A stretch of DNA of 64,000 nucleotides from JAJXWB01 sp965246795 (GTDB lineage: Bacteria; Pseudomonadota; Alphaproteobacteria; Rhizobiales; Beijerinckiaceae). Under the pieces are notes generated by a model. The model worked only from the letters and a program-made list of their open reading frames with translations, searched no databases and was not told where the DNA came from. Location of the stretch: the NCBI GenBank assembly GCA_965246795.1, contig CBDFFN010000022.1, positions 186,001-250,000 on the forward strand, given 5' to 3'. The number at the start of each line of letters is the position of its first letter. Within the stretch, counting starts at the first letter, position 1. Of this stretch, positions 26,864 to 44,377 are shown piece by piece. The position numbers and the translations under genes were made by a program.

Positions 26864-26866
26864 GTC

Positions 26867-27562
26867 ATGGCTGGAAAACGCACAGAACAGACCCGTGAGG
26901 GTATCGAGCGGACGAAGCTTTATCCGCTCCCCGAGGCCGTGAAGATGGTCCGCGAGCGCGCGAAGGCGAAGTTCGACGAGACCGTCGAGATCGCCATGAA
27001 CCTCGGCGTCGATCCGAAGCATGCGGACCAGATGGTCCGTGGCGTAGTCAATCTGCCGAACGGCACTGGTCGCACGCTCAAGGTCGCCGTTTTCGCGCGC
27101 GGTCCGAAGGCCGACGAGGCGAAAGCTGCTGGCGCCGACATCGTCGGTGCGGAGGATCTCGTCGCGACGGTGCAGGGCGGCACGATCGAGTTCGACCGCT
27201 GCATCGCGACACCGGACATGATGGGTCTCGTCGGTCGTCTCGGTAAGGTGCTCGGCCCGCGCGGCCTGATGCCGAACCCACGTGTCGGTACCGTCACGAT
27301 GGACGTCGCCGCTGCGGTCAAGGCGTCGAAGGGCGGGGCCGTGGAATTCCGGGTCGAGAAGGCCGGCATAGTGCAGGGCACGGTCGGCAAGGCCTCGTTC
27401 GACGACGCCAAGCTGGTCGAGAACATTCGCGCCTTTGTCGATGCGGTGAGCAAGGCCCGGCCAACGGGCGCGAAGGGCACGTATCTGCAGCGCCTTGCGA
27501 TCTCATCGACGATGGGACCCGGCGTGAAGGTTGACCCGTCCTCGATCGCGGCCGTCTCGTAA
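26867..27562 (+). CDS. rplA: 50S ribosomal protein L1
   Basis: 231 residues, full length. L1 forms the mobile L1 stalk that guides deacylated tRNA out of the E site. Conserved segments include DETVEIAMNLGVDPKHADQ, VNLPNGTGRT and GKVLGPRGLMPNPRVGTVT. It is cotranscribed with rplK (three-base gap) and commonly acts as translational repressor of the pair in other bacteria. A long leader separates it from rplJ. Confidence 0.97.
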   Translation: MAGKRTEQTREGIERTKLYPLPEAVKMVRERAKAKFDETVEIAMNLGVDPKHADQMVRGVVNLPNGTGRTLKVAVFARGPKADEAKAAGADIVGAEDLVATVQGGTIEFDRCIATPDMMGLVGRLGKVLGPRGLMPNPRVGTVTMDVAAAVKASKGGAVEFRVEKAGIVQGTVGKASFDDAKLVENIRAFVDAVSKARPTGAKGTYLQRLAISSTMGPGVKVDPSSIAAVS

Positions 27563-28066
27563 GAACGTTGTCTGTGTGCGGCGGGACAAATCTGCCGCAC
27601 CGCAACACTTTTTTGCTTGGCAAAGGCGGTTCGAGGCTTTAAGGACCGCGCACGGGGTCGACCGCAGCTTGCGACCCCGTATCCAAAATTCAGCTTCCTT
27701 TTCGGTCGACGCGGCCCTGCCGTGACGTGCGAAAAGGTGGACCCAGCCGGCGGACGCGGAGTTCTCCACGTCCGGTCCGGCTATGTCTTGTCCAAGACTG
27801 CCGGTGCCGAAACCTTTCGAGGCGGACGCTTAATCGGCGAGACAGCCGGGAGTTCCGGATCATCTCGCGGCCTGCACAGACAGGGAAAGAACGGAAGGTG
27901 CGCAGGGCCTGCGGTCCTCGCGTGTTTGGTTCGGCCTCTGATCCACTTGGTCGCGAGTTCTTCGCGGCCTGTGCGGACAGGATCACGTCGCCGTGTCGCC
28001 TTGGGGCTTCGCGGCTTGTGCAGAACGGGGGCGCCTCTCGCGGGGCGCGCCCAGGAGAAGAGCACC
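27563..28066 (+). promoter_or_regulatory. rplJ leader (L10 leader region)
   Basis: A 504-base non-coding leader before rplJ. In order it has GTTG..GTGCGGC/GCCGCAC..CAAC (27567-27606) then a T-run; ACGGGGTCG/CGACCCCGT (27652-27680); and a compound hairpin at 27745-27782 (AGCCGG, GGACG, GGAG against CTCC, CGTCC, CCGGCT). In other bacteria the L10-L12 complex represses its own operon by binding such a leader; which element does so here is inference. The rplJ frame happens to be open from 27617, but that part is not protein-like. Confidence 0.55.
27567..27614 (+). terminator. Terminator or attenuator after rplA
   Basis: GTGCGGC (27576-27582) pairs with GCCGCAC (27594-27600), extended by outer GTTG (27567-27570) and CAAC (27603-27606), followed by ACTTTTTTGC. 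The internal bulges make it weaker than a textbook terminator, which would suit partial readthrough into rplJL-rpoBC. Confidence 0.5.
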
Positions 28067-28582
28067 GTGGACAGAGCGGAAAAGAAAGAAGCGGTTGCGA
28101 CACTGAACGGCGTGTTCAAGAACACGTCCGTCGTCGTCGTGGCGCATTATTCCGGCCTGACCGTGGCCCAGATGCAAGCGCTGCGAAAGCAGATGCGCGC
28201 AGCCGGCGCCAAGGTAGAGGTTGCCAAGAACCGCCTGGTCAAGATCGCTCTCGACGGCACGGACGTCGCCTCGATCGGCACCCTAATGAAGGGTCCGACC
28301 CTGATCGCCTATTCGGACGATCCGGTGGCGGCCCCGAAAGTGGCCGCGGCTTTCGCCAAGGACAACGAGAAATTCGTCATCCTCGGCGGCGCCATGGGCA
28401 CGACCTCGCTCGATCCGAATGGCGTGAAGTCGCTTGCGACCATGCCTTCGCTCGACGAGCTGCGCGCCAAGATCGTGGGCCTCGTGCAGGCGCCCGCGAC
28501 GAAGCTCGCGCAGCTTGCCAACGCGCCCGCCGCCAAACTGGCGCGCGTGTTCGGGGCCTATGCCGCGAAAGAGAGTGCCTGA
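28067..28582 (+). CDS. rplJ: 50S ribosomal protein L10
   Basis: 171 residues beginning MDRAEKKEAVATLNGVF, the form usual in alphaproteobacteria. L10 anchors the L7/L12 dimers at the base of the ribosomal stalk; its C-terminal helix (ATKLAQLANAPAAKLARVF) is the L12-binding part. GTG 28067 has AGGAG nine bases upstream. The same frame is open a further 450 bases upstream, but that sequence is the structured leader. L10 with L12 is the expected autoregulator of this operon. Confidence 0.95.
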   Translation: MDRAEKKEAVATLNGVFKNTSVVVVAHYSGLTVAQMQALRKQMRAAGAKVEVAKNRLVKIALDGTDVASIGTLMKGPTLIAYSDDPVAAPKVAAAFAKDNEKFVILGGAMGTTSLDPNGVKSLATMPSLDELRAKIVGLVQAPATKLAQLANAPAAKLARVFGAYAAKESA

Positions 28583-28643
28583 CCGGGTCTGAACCAGACC
28601 TAGCGAATCCTTTCATTCATCCCTATTTGAGGAACATTCCAAA

Positions 28644-29021
28644 ATGGCCAATCTCGAAAAGATCGTCGACGACCTGTCGAGCCTGACGGTTCTCGAAGCT
28701 GCCGAGCTCGCGAAGATGCTCGAAGAGAAGTGGGGCGTGTCGGCCGCGGCGGCAGTTGCGGTTGCGGCGGGTGGCGGCGGCGGCGCGGCGGCTGCGCCGG
28801 TCGAAGAGCAGACCGAGTTCACGGTCATGCTCACGGCAGCCGGCGACAAGAAGATCGAAGTCATCAAGGAAGTCCGCGCCATTACAGGTCTTGGCCTGAA
28901 GGAAGCGAAGGACCTCGTCGAAGGTGCGCCGAAGCCGGTCAAAGAAGGCGCGACCAAGGAAGACGCCGAGAAGCTGAAAGCACAGCTCGAGAAGGCCGGC
29001 GCGAAGGTCGAATTGAAGTGA
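28644..29021 (+). CDS. rplL: 50S ribosomal protein L7/L12
   Basis: 125 residues: an N-terminal dimerisation domain (LEKIVDDLSSLTVLEAAELAKML), an Ala/Gly-rich hinge around residues 34-52 and a C-terminal domain (EFTVMLTAAGDKKIEVIKEVR, LGLKEAKDLVEGAPKPVKEG) that recruits translation GTPases. It is the multicopy stalk protein and lies 61 bases after rplJ. A strong hairpin lies between this gene and rpoB. Confidence 0.97.
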   Translation: MANLEKIVDDLSSLTVLEAAELAKMLEEKWGVSAAAAVAVAAGGGGGAAAAPVEEQTEFTVMLTAAGDKKIEVIKEVRAITGLGLKEAKDLVEGAPKPVKEGATKEDAEKLKAQLEKAGAKVELK

Positions 29022-29067
29022 GTTTTGCTGCCGTCGCACGACGGTTTGCAGATTAGCATTTAGCGGT

Positions 29068-29097
29068 TCCGGAGGAAGCGATTCCTCCGGAGCTTTT
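29068..29097 (+). terminator. rplL-rpoB attenuator hairpin
   Basis: A perfect 10-base stem, TCCGGAGGAA (29068-29077) with TTCCTCCGGA (29082-29091), GCGA tetraloop, followed by GCTTTT. It looks like an intrinsic terminator inside the rplJL-rpoBC transcription unit. E. coli has a partial terminator at the same position that sets the ratio of L12 to RNA polymerase; the same role here is inferred. A second hairpin, CCGAAGC/GCTTCGG, lies at 29136-29154. Confidence 0.65.
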
Positions 29098-29229
29098 GCC
29101 GTTTCAGGGCCTGCCCATTTTCTGGGTCGGCCTTCCCGAAGCGCGAGGCTTCGGCCCGTCCTGGCAAGGCGGTGTTTGGCGAGAACCCGCGGGGCGCGCG
29201 GGACCGCCAGTCGAGATGCGAGGAGCCAC

Positions 29230-33351
<4,122 letters not shown>

Positions 33352-33352
33352 T

Positions 33353-33405
33353 GGCAATCGAAACGGGCAGGGGCTGACGAGCGTCGACAGCCTTTGCCGA
33401 TTGCC
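33353..33405 (+). promoter_or_regulatory. Large hairpin between rpoB and rpoC
   Basis: GGCAATCG (33353-33360) pairs perfectly with CGATTGCC (33398-33405), and inside it GGCTG (33372-33376) pairs with CAGCC (33388-33392). It begins one base after the rpoB stop codon. There is no T-run, so it is more likely an RNA processing or stability element than a terminator. The palindrome GGGCCTCAGGCCC follows at 33425-33437, just before the rpoC ribosome site. Confidence 0.5.
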
Positions 33406-33450
33406 GACTAACTTACGAAATTCAGGGCCTCAGGCCCGAACGGAGAGCAC

Positions 33451-37662
<4,212 letters not shown>

Positions 37663-37666
37663 AGTC

Positions 37667-37702
37667 TTTCAAAGGCCGCTTCGGACGATGCGGCCTTCGA
37701 AA
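37667..37702 (+). terminator. Hairpin after rpoC, possible terminator
   Basis: AAGGCCGC (37672-37679) pairs with GCGGCCTT (37690-37697), and flanking TTTC can pair with GAAA to lengthen the stem. A run of T residues is missing, so termination would be weak or Rho-assisted. Confidence 0.4.
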
Positions 37703-37737
37703 TCTCCGACATTCGGGGAGATTGACGCTGGTTTCGG

Positions 37738-37778
37738 CACGCTTTCGGGTTGACGCCCGAGAGCGTGACGATTAGAAA
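37738..37778 (+). promoter_or_regulatory. Candidate str-operon promoter with its -35 in a hairpin loop
   Basis: TTGACG (37750-37755) and TAGAAA (37773-37778) are 17 bases apart, a plausible sigma-70 promoter for rpsL-rpsG-fusA-tuf. The -35 hexamer is exactly the loop of an inverted repeat CACGCTTTCGGG (37738-37749) / CCCGAGAGCGTG (37756-37767), with 11 Watson-Crick pairs plus one T-G. The repeat could be an operator over the promoter or the end of the rpoC transcript. Confidence 0.5.
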
Positions 37779-38063
37779 CCGGCCAACTTAACGACAGGCC
37801 GTAGGTCTCGTGGTCCCTGGGCGACTCGCTTGGGACAATCCGGACTTAAACGCTGTCGGCGACACCTGAGACTGAGAAGTCGTGATTTCGGCCCTTACGG
37901 GTTGGTTCATCAGGGCATGACCGCGGTTTCCCGTGGTCCTCTGCATCGCCAAGCGCCAGGCCCTCGGGCTGACGGCGCTGTTTCGTTTGCGCGTGCGATA
38001 CGCGTCAGGACGCCGGCGGTTTGCCGCCGGTGAGGTGCAACGGGTTCGCTCAAGAAGGGCAAT

Positions 38064-38435
38064 ATGCCGACGATCAGCCAGTTGATCCGCAAGCCGCGGC
38101 AACAGAAGACCTACCGCGAGAAAGCGCGCCATCTGCAGGCTTGTCCGCAGAAGCGCGGCGTCTGCACGCGCGTCTATACGACGACGCCGAAGAAGCCGAA
38201 CTCGGCGCTTCGTAAGGTTGCCAAGGTCCGCCTCACCAATGGCTTCGAGGTCATCGGCTACATTCCCGGCGAAGGCCACAATCTGCAGGAGCACTCGGTC
38301 GTCATGGTGCGTGGCGGTCGCGTGAAGGATCTTCCGGGCGTTCGCTATCATATCCTTCGCGGCGTGCTCGATACGCAGGGCGTCAAGGACCGCAAGCAGC
38401 GTCGTTCGAAGTACGGCGCGAAGCGTCCGAAGTAA
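38064..38435 (+). CDS. rpsL: 30S ribosomal protein S12
   Basis: 123 residues, start MPTISQLIRKPRQ. S12 sits at the decoding centre. The residues whose change gives streptomycin resistance are wild type: K43 (TTTPKKPNSAL) and K88 (GRVKDLPGVRYH). AAGAAGGG lies a few bases before ATG 38064. It is the first gene of the str operon; rpsG follows after 15 bases. Confidence 0.98.
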   Translation: MPTISQLIRKPRQQKTYREKARHLQACPQKRGVCTRVYTTTPKKPNSALRKVAKVRLTNGFEVIGYIPGEGHNLQEHSVVMVRGGRVKDLPGVRYHILRGVLDTQGVKDRKQRRSKYGAKRPK

Positions 38436-38450
38436 GCGAGGAACAGAACC

Positions 38451-38921
38451 ATGTCCCGCCGCCACAGCGCCGAGAAGCGCGAAGTCATTCCGGACGCCAA
38501 ATATGGCGATCTGGTTCTCGCGAAGTTTATGAATTCGATCATGCATCACGGCAAGAAGTCCGTGGCCGAGTCGATCGTGTATGGCGCGCTCGATCAGGTC
38601 GAGCGCAAGATGCGTGTCGAGCCAGTGCCGGTCTTCCGGCAGGCGCTCGATAATGTCGCGCCAGCGCTCGAAGTGCGCTCGCGCCGCGTCGGTGGCGCGA
38701 CTTACCAGGTGCCGGTCGATGTGCGTCCCGACCGGCGGCAGGCGTTGGCGATTCGCTGGATTATTTCGGCTGCGCGCGACCGTAACGACAAGACGATGGT
38801 GGAGCGTCTTTCGGCCGAGTTGATGGACGCAGCCAGCAACCGCGGTAATGCCGTCAAGAAGCGCGAAGACACGCACCGCATGGCGGAAGCGAACCGCGCC
38901 TTCTCGCACTACCGCTGGTAG
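38451..38921 (+). CDS. rpsG: 30S ribosomal protein S7
   Basis: 156 residues beginning MSRRHSAEKREVIPD. S7 nucleates assembly of the 30S head and contacts E-site tRNA; conserved VGGATYQVPVDVRPDRRQAL and the C-terminal NRAFSHYRW are present. In E. coli it is the translational repressor of the str operon, acting on the rpsL-rpsG spacer; here that spacer is only 15 bases, so the same mechanism is doubtful. fusA follows after 27 bases. Confidence 0.98.
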   Translation: MSRRHSAEKREVIPDAKYGDLVLAKFMNSIMHHGKKSVAESIVYGALDQVERKMRVEPVPVFRQALDNVAPALEVRSRRVGGATYQVPVDVRPDRRQALAIRWIISAARDRNDKTMVERLSAELMDAASNRGNAVKKREDTHRMAEANRAFSHYRW

Positions 38922-38948
38922 CGCGAAGCCACTCGAGGACACCCGCAA

Positions 38949-41024
38949 ATGCCCCGCTCTCATCCGATCGAGGACTATCGTAACTTCGGCATCATGGCTC
39001 ACATCGATGCCGGGAAGACGACGACGACCGAGCGGATTCTGTACTACTCCGGCAAGAGCCATAAGATCGGCGAAGTCCACGACGGCGCCGCTACGATGGA
39101 CTGGATGGAGCAGGAGCAGGAACGCGGCATCACGATCACGTCCGCCGCGACGACGACGTTTTGGAACGGTAAGCGTCTCAACATCATCGACACGCCCGGC
39201 CACGTCGATTTTACGATCGAAGTCGAGCGTTCGCTGCGCGTCCTCGACGGCGCGGTTTGCGTGCTCGACGGCAACCAGGGTGTGGAGCCGCAAACCGAAA
39301 CGGTGTGGCGTCAGGCCGACCGTTACAACGTGCCGCGCGTCGTGTTCGTCAACAAGATGGACAAGATCGGCGCCGACTTCTTTCGTTGCGTTGACGAGAT
39401 CAAGACCAAGGTTGGTGGACGGCCGGTCTGCATTCAGCTGCCCATCGGCTCGGAAGCCGATTTCAAGGGCATCATCGATCTCGTCCGCATGAAAGCGGTC
39501 GTCTGGGAGAACGAGGCGCTCGGCGCGAAATATCACGACGAAGAGATCCCGGAAAATCTTCGTGCGCAGGCTGAAGAATATCGTCACACGCTCATCGAAG
39601 CGGCGGTCGAACTCGACGACGACGTGATGTCTGCCTATCTCGACGGCACCGAGCCGGACGAGGCGACACTCAATCGTCTGCTTCGCAAGGCTGTGCGTAA
39701 TATCTCCTTTCATCCGGTCCTGTGCGGCTCGGCCTTCAAAAACAAGGGCGTTCAGCCGCTGCTCGACGCCGTCGTCGCCTATCTCCCGTCTCCCATCGAT
39801 CGCGATGCGATCAAGGGCTCCGATATGGAGACGGGCGATGAGATGACGCGCCTGCCGAGCGACAGCGAGCCGTTCTCGATGCTCGCCTTCAAGATCATGG
39901 ACGATCCGTTCGTCGGCACGATCACCTTCTGCCGTTGCTACTCCGGCAAGGTCGATTCCGGCACGACCGTGCTGAACTCCACCAAAGACAAGAAAGAGCG
40001 CGTTGGCCGTATGCTGTTGATGCATGCCAACGACCGCGAGGACGTGAAGGAGTGCTATTCCGGCGATATCGTCGCGCTCGCGGGCCTCAAAGACACACGC
40101 ACGGGCGACACGCTCTGCGACATGAACAAGCCTGTCGTTCTGGAGCGCATGGAGTTTCCGGAGCCGGTGATCGAAATCGCTATCGAGCCGAAGTCGAAGG
40201 CCGATCAGGAGAAGCTCGGTATCGCGCTTTCGAAGCTGGCTGCCGAGGACCCGTCGTTCCGTGTTTCGACGGATCAGGAAAGCGGCCAGACCATCCTCAA
40301 GGGGATGGGCGAACTGCATCTCGACATCAAGGTCGACATCCTGCGGCGCACCTACAAGGTCGACGCGAATATCGGCGCTCCCCAGGTCGCCTATCGCGAG
40401 AGGCTGACCAAGAAGATTGACATCGACTTCACGCATAAGAAGCAGACCGGCGGTACGGGCCAGTTCGCGCGCGTTAAGATCACCTTCGAGCCGAACGAGG
40501 CCGGCAAGGGCAATCTCTTCGAGTCAAAGGTCGTTGGTGGCTCGGTGCCGAAGGAATACGTGCCTGGCGTCGAAAAGGGCATCAACAGCGTGATGGGCGC
40601 GGGCATCCTTGCCGGCTTCCCGGTTGTCGATGTGAAAGCCACTCTGACGGACGGCGCGTTCCACGACGTCGACTCGTCGGTGCTCGCCTTCGAGATCGCG
40701 TCGCGCGGTGCTTTCCGCGAAGCGCTGCAGAAGGGTGGCTCCGTGCTTCTCGAGCCGATCATGAAGGTCGAGGTCACGACGCCGGAAGACTACACCGGCT
40801 CGGTGATGGGCGATCTGCTCAGCCGCCGTGGTCAGGTGCAGGGGCAGGATATGCGTGGCAATGCGGTGGTCATCAACGCGATGGTGCCGTTGGCTAACAT
40901 GTTCGGCTACGTGAACCAGCTTCGCTCGTTCAGCCAGGGCCGCGCGAACTACACAATGCAATTCGACCACTACGAACAGGTACCTTCGAGCGAAGCGGCG
41001 AAGGTACAGGCGAAATACGCGTAA
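38949..41024 (+). CDS. fusA: Elongation factor G
   Basis: 691 residues, a complete translocation GTPase. The G domain shows AHIDAGKTTTTERIL (P-loop), DTPGHVDF and NKMDK, then domains II to V with GMGELHLDIKVDIL and the C-terminal PLANMFGYVNQLRSFSQGR. EF-G moves tRNA and mRNA after peptide bond formation and recycles ribosomes with RRF. It lies between rpsG and tuf, the conserved str order. Confidence 0.98.
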   Translation: MPRSHPIEDYRNFGIMAHIDAGKTTTTERILYYSGKSHKIGEVHDGAATMDWMEQEQERGITITSAATTTFWNGKRLNIIDTPGHVDFTIEVERSLRVLDGAVCVLDGNQGVEPQTETVWRQADRYNVPRVVFVNKMDKIGADFFRCVDEIKTKVGGRPVCIQLPIGSEADFKGIIDLVRMKAVVWENEALGAKYHDEEIPENLRAQAEEYRHTLIEAAVELDDDVMSAYLDGTEPDEATLNRLLRKAVRNISFHPVLCGSAFKNKGVQPLLDAVVAYLPSPIDRDAIKGSDMETGDEMTRLPSDSEPFSMLAFKIMDDPFVGTITFCRCYSGKVDSGTTVLNSTKDKKERVGRMLLMHANDREDVKECYSGDIVALAGLKDTRTGDTLCDMNKPVVLERMEFPEPVIEIAIEPKSKADQEKLGIALSKLAAEDPSFRVSTDQESGQTILKGMGELHLDIKVDILRRTYKVDANIGAPQVAYRERLTKKIDIDFTHKKQTGGTGQFARVKITFEPNEAGKGNLFESKVVGGSVPKEYVPGVEKGINSVMGAGILAGFPVVDVKATLTDGAFHDVDSSVLAFEIASRGAFREALQKGGSVLLEPIMKVEVTTPEDYTGSVMGDLLSRRGQVQGQDMRGNAVVINAMVPLANMFGYVNQLRSFSQGRANYTMQFDHYEQVPSSEAAKVQAKYA

Positions 41025-41063
41025 CGACGCGAACGTAATTTAGATCTTCGAGAGGAGTTGGCG

Positions 41064-42254
<1,191 letters not shown>

Positions 42255-42351
42255 TTGCAAACAGGACGTAGCGGATGGTGGGCTTAGCCTCGCCATTCGC
42301 TCCTCCCGTCTCTCGCTTCGGCGGCGACAGCAGCAAAGAGAAAAGAAGACC

Positions 42352-42660
<309 letters not shown>

Positions 42661-42710
42661 GTTTTTAACCGGGCACCTCTCCAAGCGACGTGCCCAGAGG
42701 ATTTTGAACG

Positions 42711-43445
42711 ATGCGATCAGGTGTTATCGCACAGAAGGTCGGCATGACCCGCGTCTTTACGGACGCCGGCGAGCATGTTCCGGTCACCGTGCTGAAGCTC
42801 GATGGCTGTCAGGTCGTCGCGCATCGCACGGCCGACAAGAACGGATACAGCGCCGTGCAGCTCGGCATCGGCCGCGCGAAAGTGAAGAACGTCTCGAAGG
42901 CCGAGCGTGGCCGCTTCGCCGTCGCGAACGTCGAGCCGAAGCTGAAGCTCGCTGAGTTCCGCGTGCCGGACGACGGGCTTATCCCTGTCGGCGCCGAGAT
43001 CACGGCGGATCATTTCGTCGTCGGTCAGTTCGTCGATGTGACCGGTACCTCGCTCGGCAAAGGCTTTGCTGGCGGTATGAAGCGCTGGAACTTCCGCGGT
43101 CTGCGCGCCACGCACGGTGTGTCGGTGTCGCATCGTTCGCTCGGCTCGACCGGTGGTCGTCAGGACCCCGGTAAGACGTTCAAGAACAAGAAGATGGCCG
43201 GTCATATGGGCGCCGAGCGCGTGACGACGCAGAACCTGCGCGTCGTGCAGACGGATGTCACCCGCGGGCTTATCCTCGTCGAAGGCGCGGTGCCTGGTCA
43301 TGCTGGCGGCTGGATTCAGGTGCGTGACGCGGTGAAGCGTCCGCTGCCGAAGGATGCGCCGCAGCCCGGCAAGTTCAAGCTCGGAAGCGGCGAAGCCAAG
43401 GCTGAAGCGCCTGCGGCTGAAGACGCTAAGGAGTCGAACACGTGA
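42711..43445 (+). CDS. rplC: 50S ribosomal protein L3
   Basis: 244 residues. L3 is a primary 23S rRNA binder near the peptidyl transferase centre; its methylated-glutamine loop region reads STGGRQDPGKTFKNKKMAGH. The body ends near PGKFKLGSG and is followed by an acidic, alanine-rich tail (EAKAEAPAAEDAKESNT) that makes the protein longer than the E. coli form (about 209 residues). Such tails vary among alphaproteobacteria. The stop overlaps the rplD start. Confidence 0.97.
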   Translation: MRSGVIAQKVGMTRVFTDAGEHVPVTVLKLDGCQVVAHRTADKNGYSAVQLGIGRAKVKNVSKAERGRFAVANVEPKLKLAEFRVPDDGLIPVGAEITADHFVVGQFVDVTGTSLGKGFAGGMKRWNFRGLRATHGVSVSHRSLGSTGGRQDPGKTFKNKKMAGHMGAERVTTQNLRVVQTDVTRGLILVEGAVPGHAGGWIQVRDAVKRPLPKDAPQPGKFKLGSGEAKAEAPAAEDAKESNT

Positions 43446-44065
43446 AGATCGACATCACCTCGCTCGACAGCGCCGATAGCGCCGGGTCGATCGAACTCAA
43501 GGACGAGATTTTCGGCCTCGAGCCGCGCATGGATCTCATCCATCGCATGGTGCGCTACCAGCTCGCCAAGCGTCGCGCTGGCACGCATGCGGTGAAGAAC
43601 CGCGCCGACATCGCCCGCACTGGCAAGAAAATGTACAAGCAGAAGGGCACTGGCGGCGCCCGTCACGGCTCGGCACGCGTGCCGCAGTTCCGCGGCGGTG
43701 GACGCGCTTTCGGGCCAGTCGTGCGTAGTCATGCGCACGATCTGCCGAAGAAGGTTCGCGCACTGGCGTTGAAGCATGCGTTGTCGGCCAAGGCCCGCGA
43801 CGGCGGCATCATCGTTTGGGAAAAGGCCGAAGCTGCCGACGGTAAAACAAAAGCGTTGCGTGAGAAATTTGGAAAGATCGGTTTGTCGAGCGTGCTGATC
43901 ATTGACGGCGCAACACCGCACGAGCATCTGTCGCTGGCGGCGCGCAGCATCGCGCATGTCGATATCCTGCCGGTCGCCGGCATTAACGTCTACGACATCC
44001 TGCGCCGCGAGAAGCTCGTGCTGACGCGCGCGGCCGTCGATGCGCTGGAGGCGCGCTTCTCATGA
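43442..44065 (+). CDS. rplD: 50S ribosomal protein L4
   Basis: 207 residues from GTG 43442, overlapping the rplC stop (GTGA). L4 reaches into the exit tunnel through the extended loop here seen as KKMYKQKGTGGARHGSARVP. In E. coli L4 represses the S10 operon by acting on the leader before rpsJ; the 97-base tuf-rpsJ spacer shows no obvious equivalent structure. The stop overlaps the rplW ATG. Confidence 0.96.
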   Translation: MKIDITSLDSADSAGSIELKDEIFGLEPRMDLIHRMVRYQLAKRRAGTHAVKNRADIARTGKKMYKQKGTGGARHGSARVPQFRGGGRAFGPVVRSHAHDLPKKVRALALKHALSAKARDGGIIVWEKAEAADGKTKALREKFGKIGLSSVLIIDGATPHEHLSLAARSIAHVDILPVAGINVYDILRREKLVLTRAAVDALEARFS

Positions 44066-44358
44066 GTAAGGACGTTCGTCATTACGACGTGATCGTCGCC
44101 CCGGTTATCACCGAGAAGGCGACCAGTGCGTCGGAATTTAACAAGGTGACCTTCAAGGTCGCGCGCGACGCAACTAAGCCGCAGATCAAGGCGGCGATCG
44201 AAGGGTTGTTCGACGTGAAGGTCGATGCGGTCAACACGGTACGTCGCAAGGGTAAGACCAAGGCGTTCCGCGGTCAGGTCGGCCGGCAGTCGGATACCAA
44301 GCGCGCAGTCGTGACGCTGGCCGATGGCCATTCGATCGACGTGACGACCGGCCTGTGA
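44062..44358 (+). CDS. rplW: 50S ribosomal protein L23
   Basis: 98 residues. L23 lies at the tunnel exit and docks trigger factor and SRP. Conserved APVITEKAT and FKVARDATKPQIKAAIEGLFDVKV are visible. The ATG overlaps the rplD stop (ATGA); rplB follows after 19 bases. Confidence 0.96.
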   Translation: MSKDVRHYDVIVAPVITEKATSASEFNKVTFKVARDATKPQIKAAIEGLFDVKVDAVNTVRRKGKTKAFRGQVGRQSDTKRAVVTLADGHSIDVTTGL

Positions 44359-44377
44359 GCGGAGCGGGTTAGGGAAC

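Larger units (their letters stand above)
37663..38063 (+). other. Non-coding rpoC-rpsL spacer
   Basis: A 401-base spacer with no protein gene. It contains a hairpin after rpoC (37667-37702), a promoter-like pair embedded in a second hairpin (37738-37778), and a GC hairpin CCGGCGG/CCGCCGG (38013-38030) 34 bases before rpsL. The rest looks like an untranslated leader for the str operon. Confidence 0.6.

Noticed and set aside
27617..28066. N-terminal extension of L10 through the leader
   Set aside because: The region forms RNA hairpins, the translation is not protein-like, and GTG 28067 has a ribosome site and the conserved L10 start.
37788..40436. 882-codon minus-strand frame across the rpsL leader, rpsL, rpsG and fusA
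   Set aside because: It spans several certain plus-strand genes and an untranslated leader, with no domain; a shadow frame.
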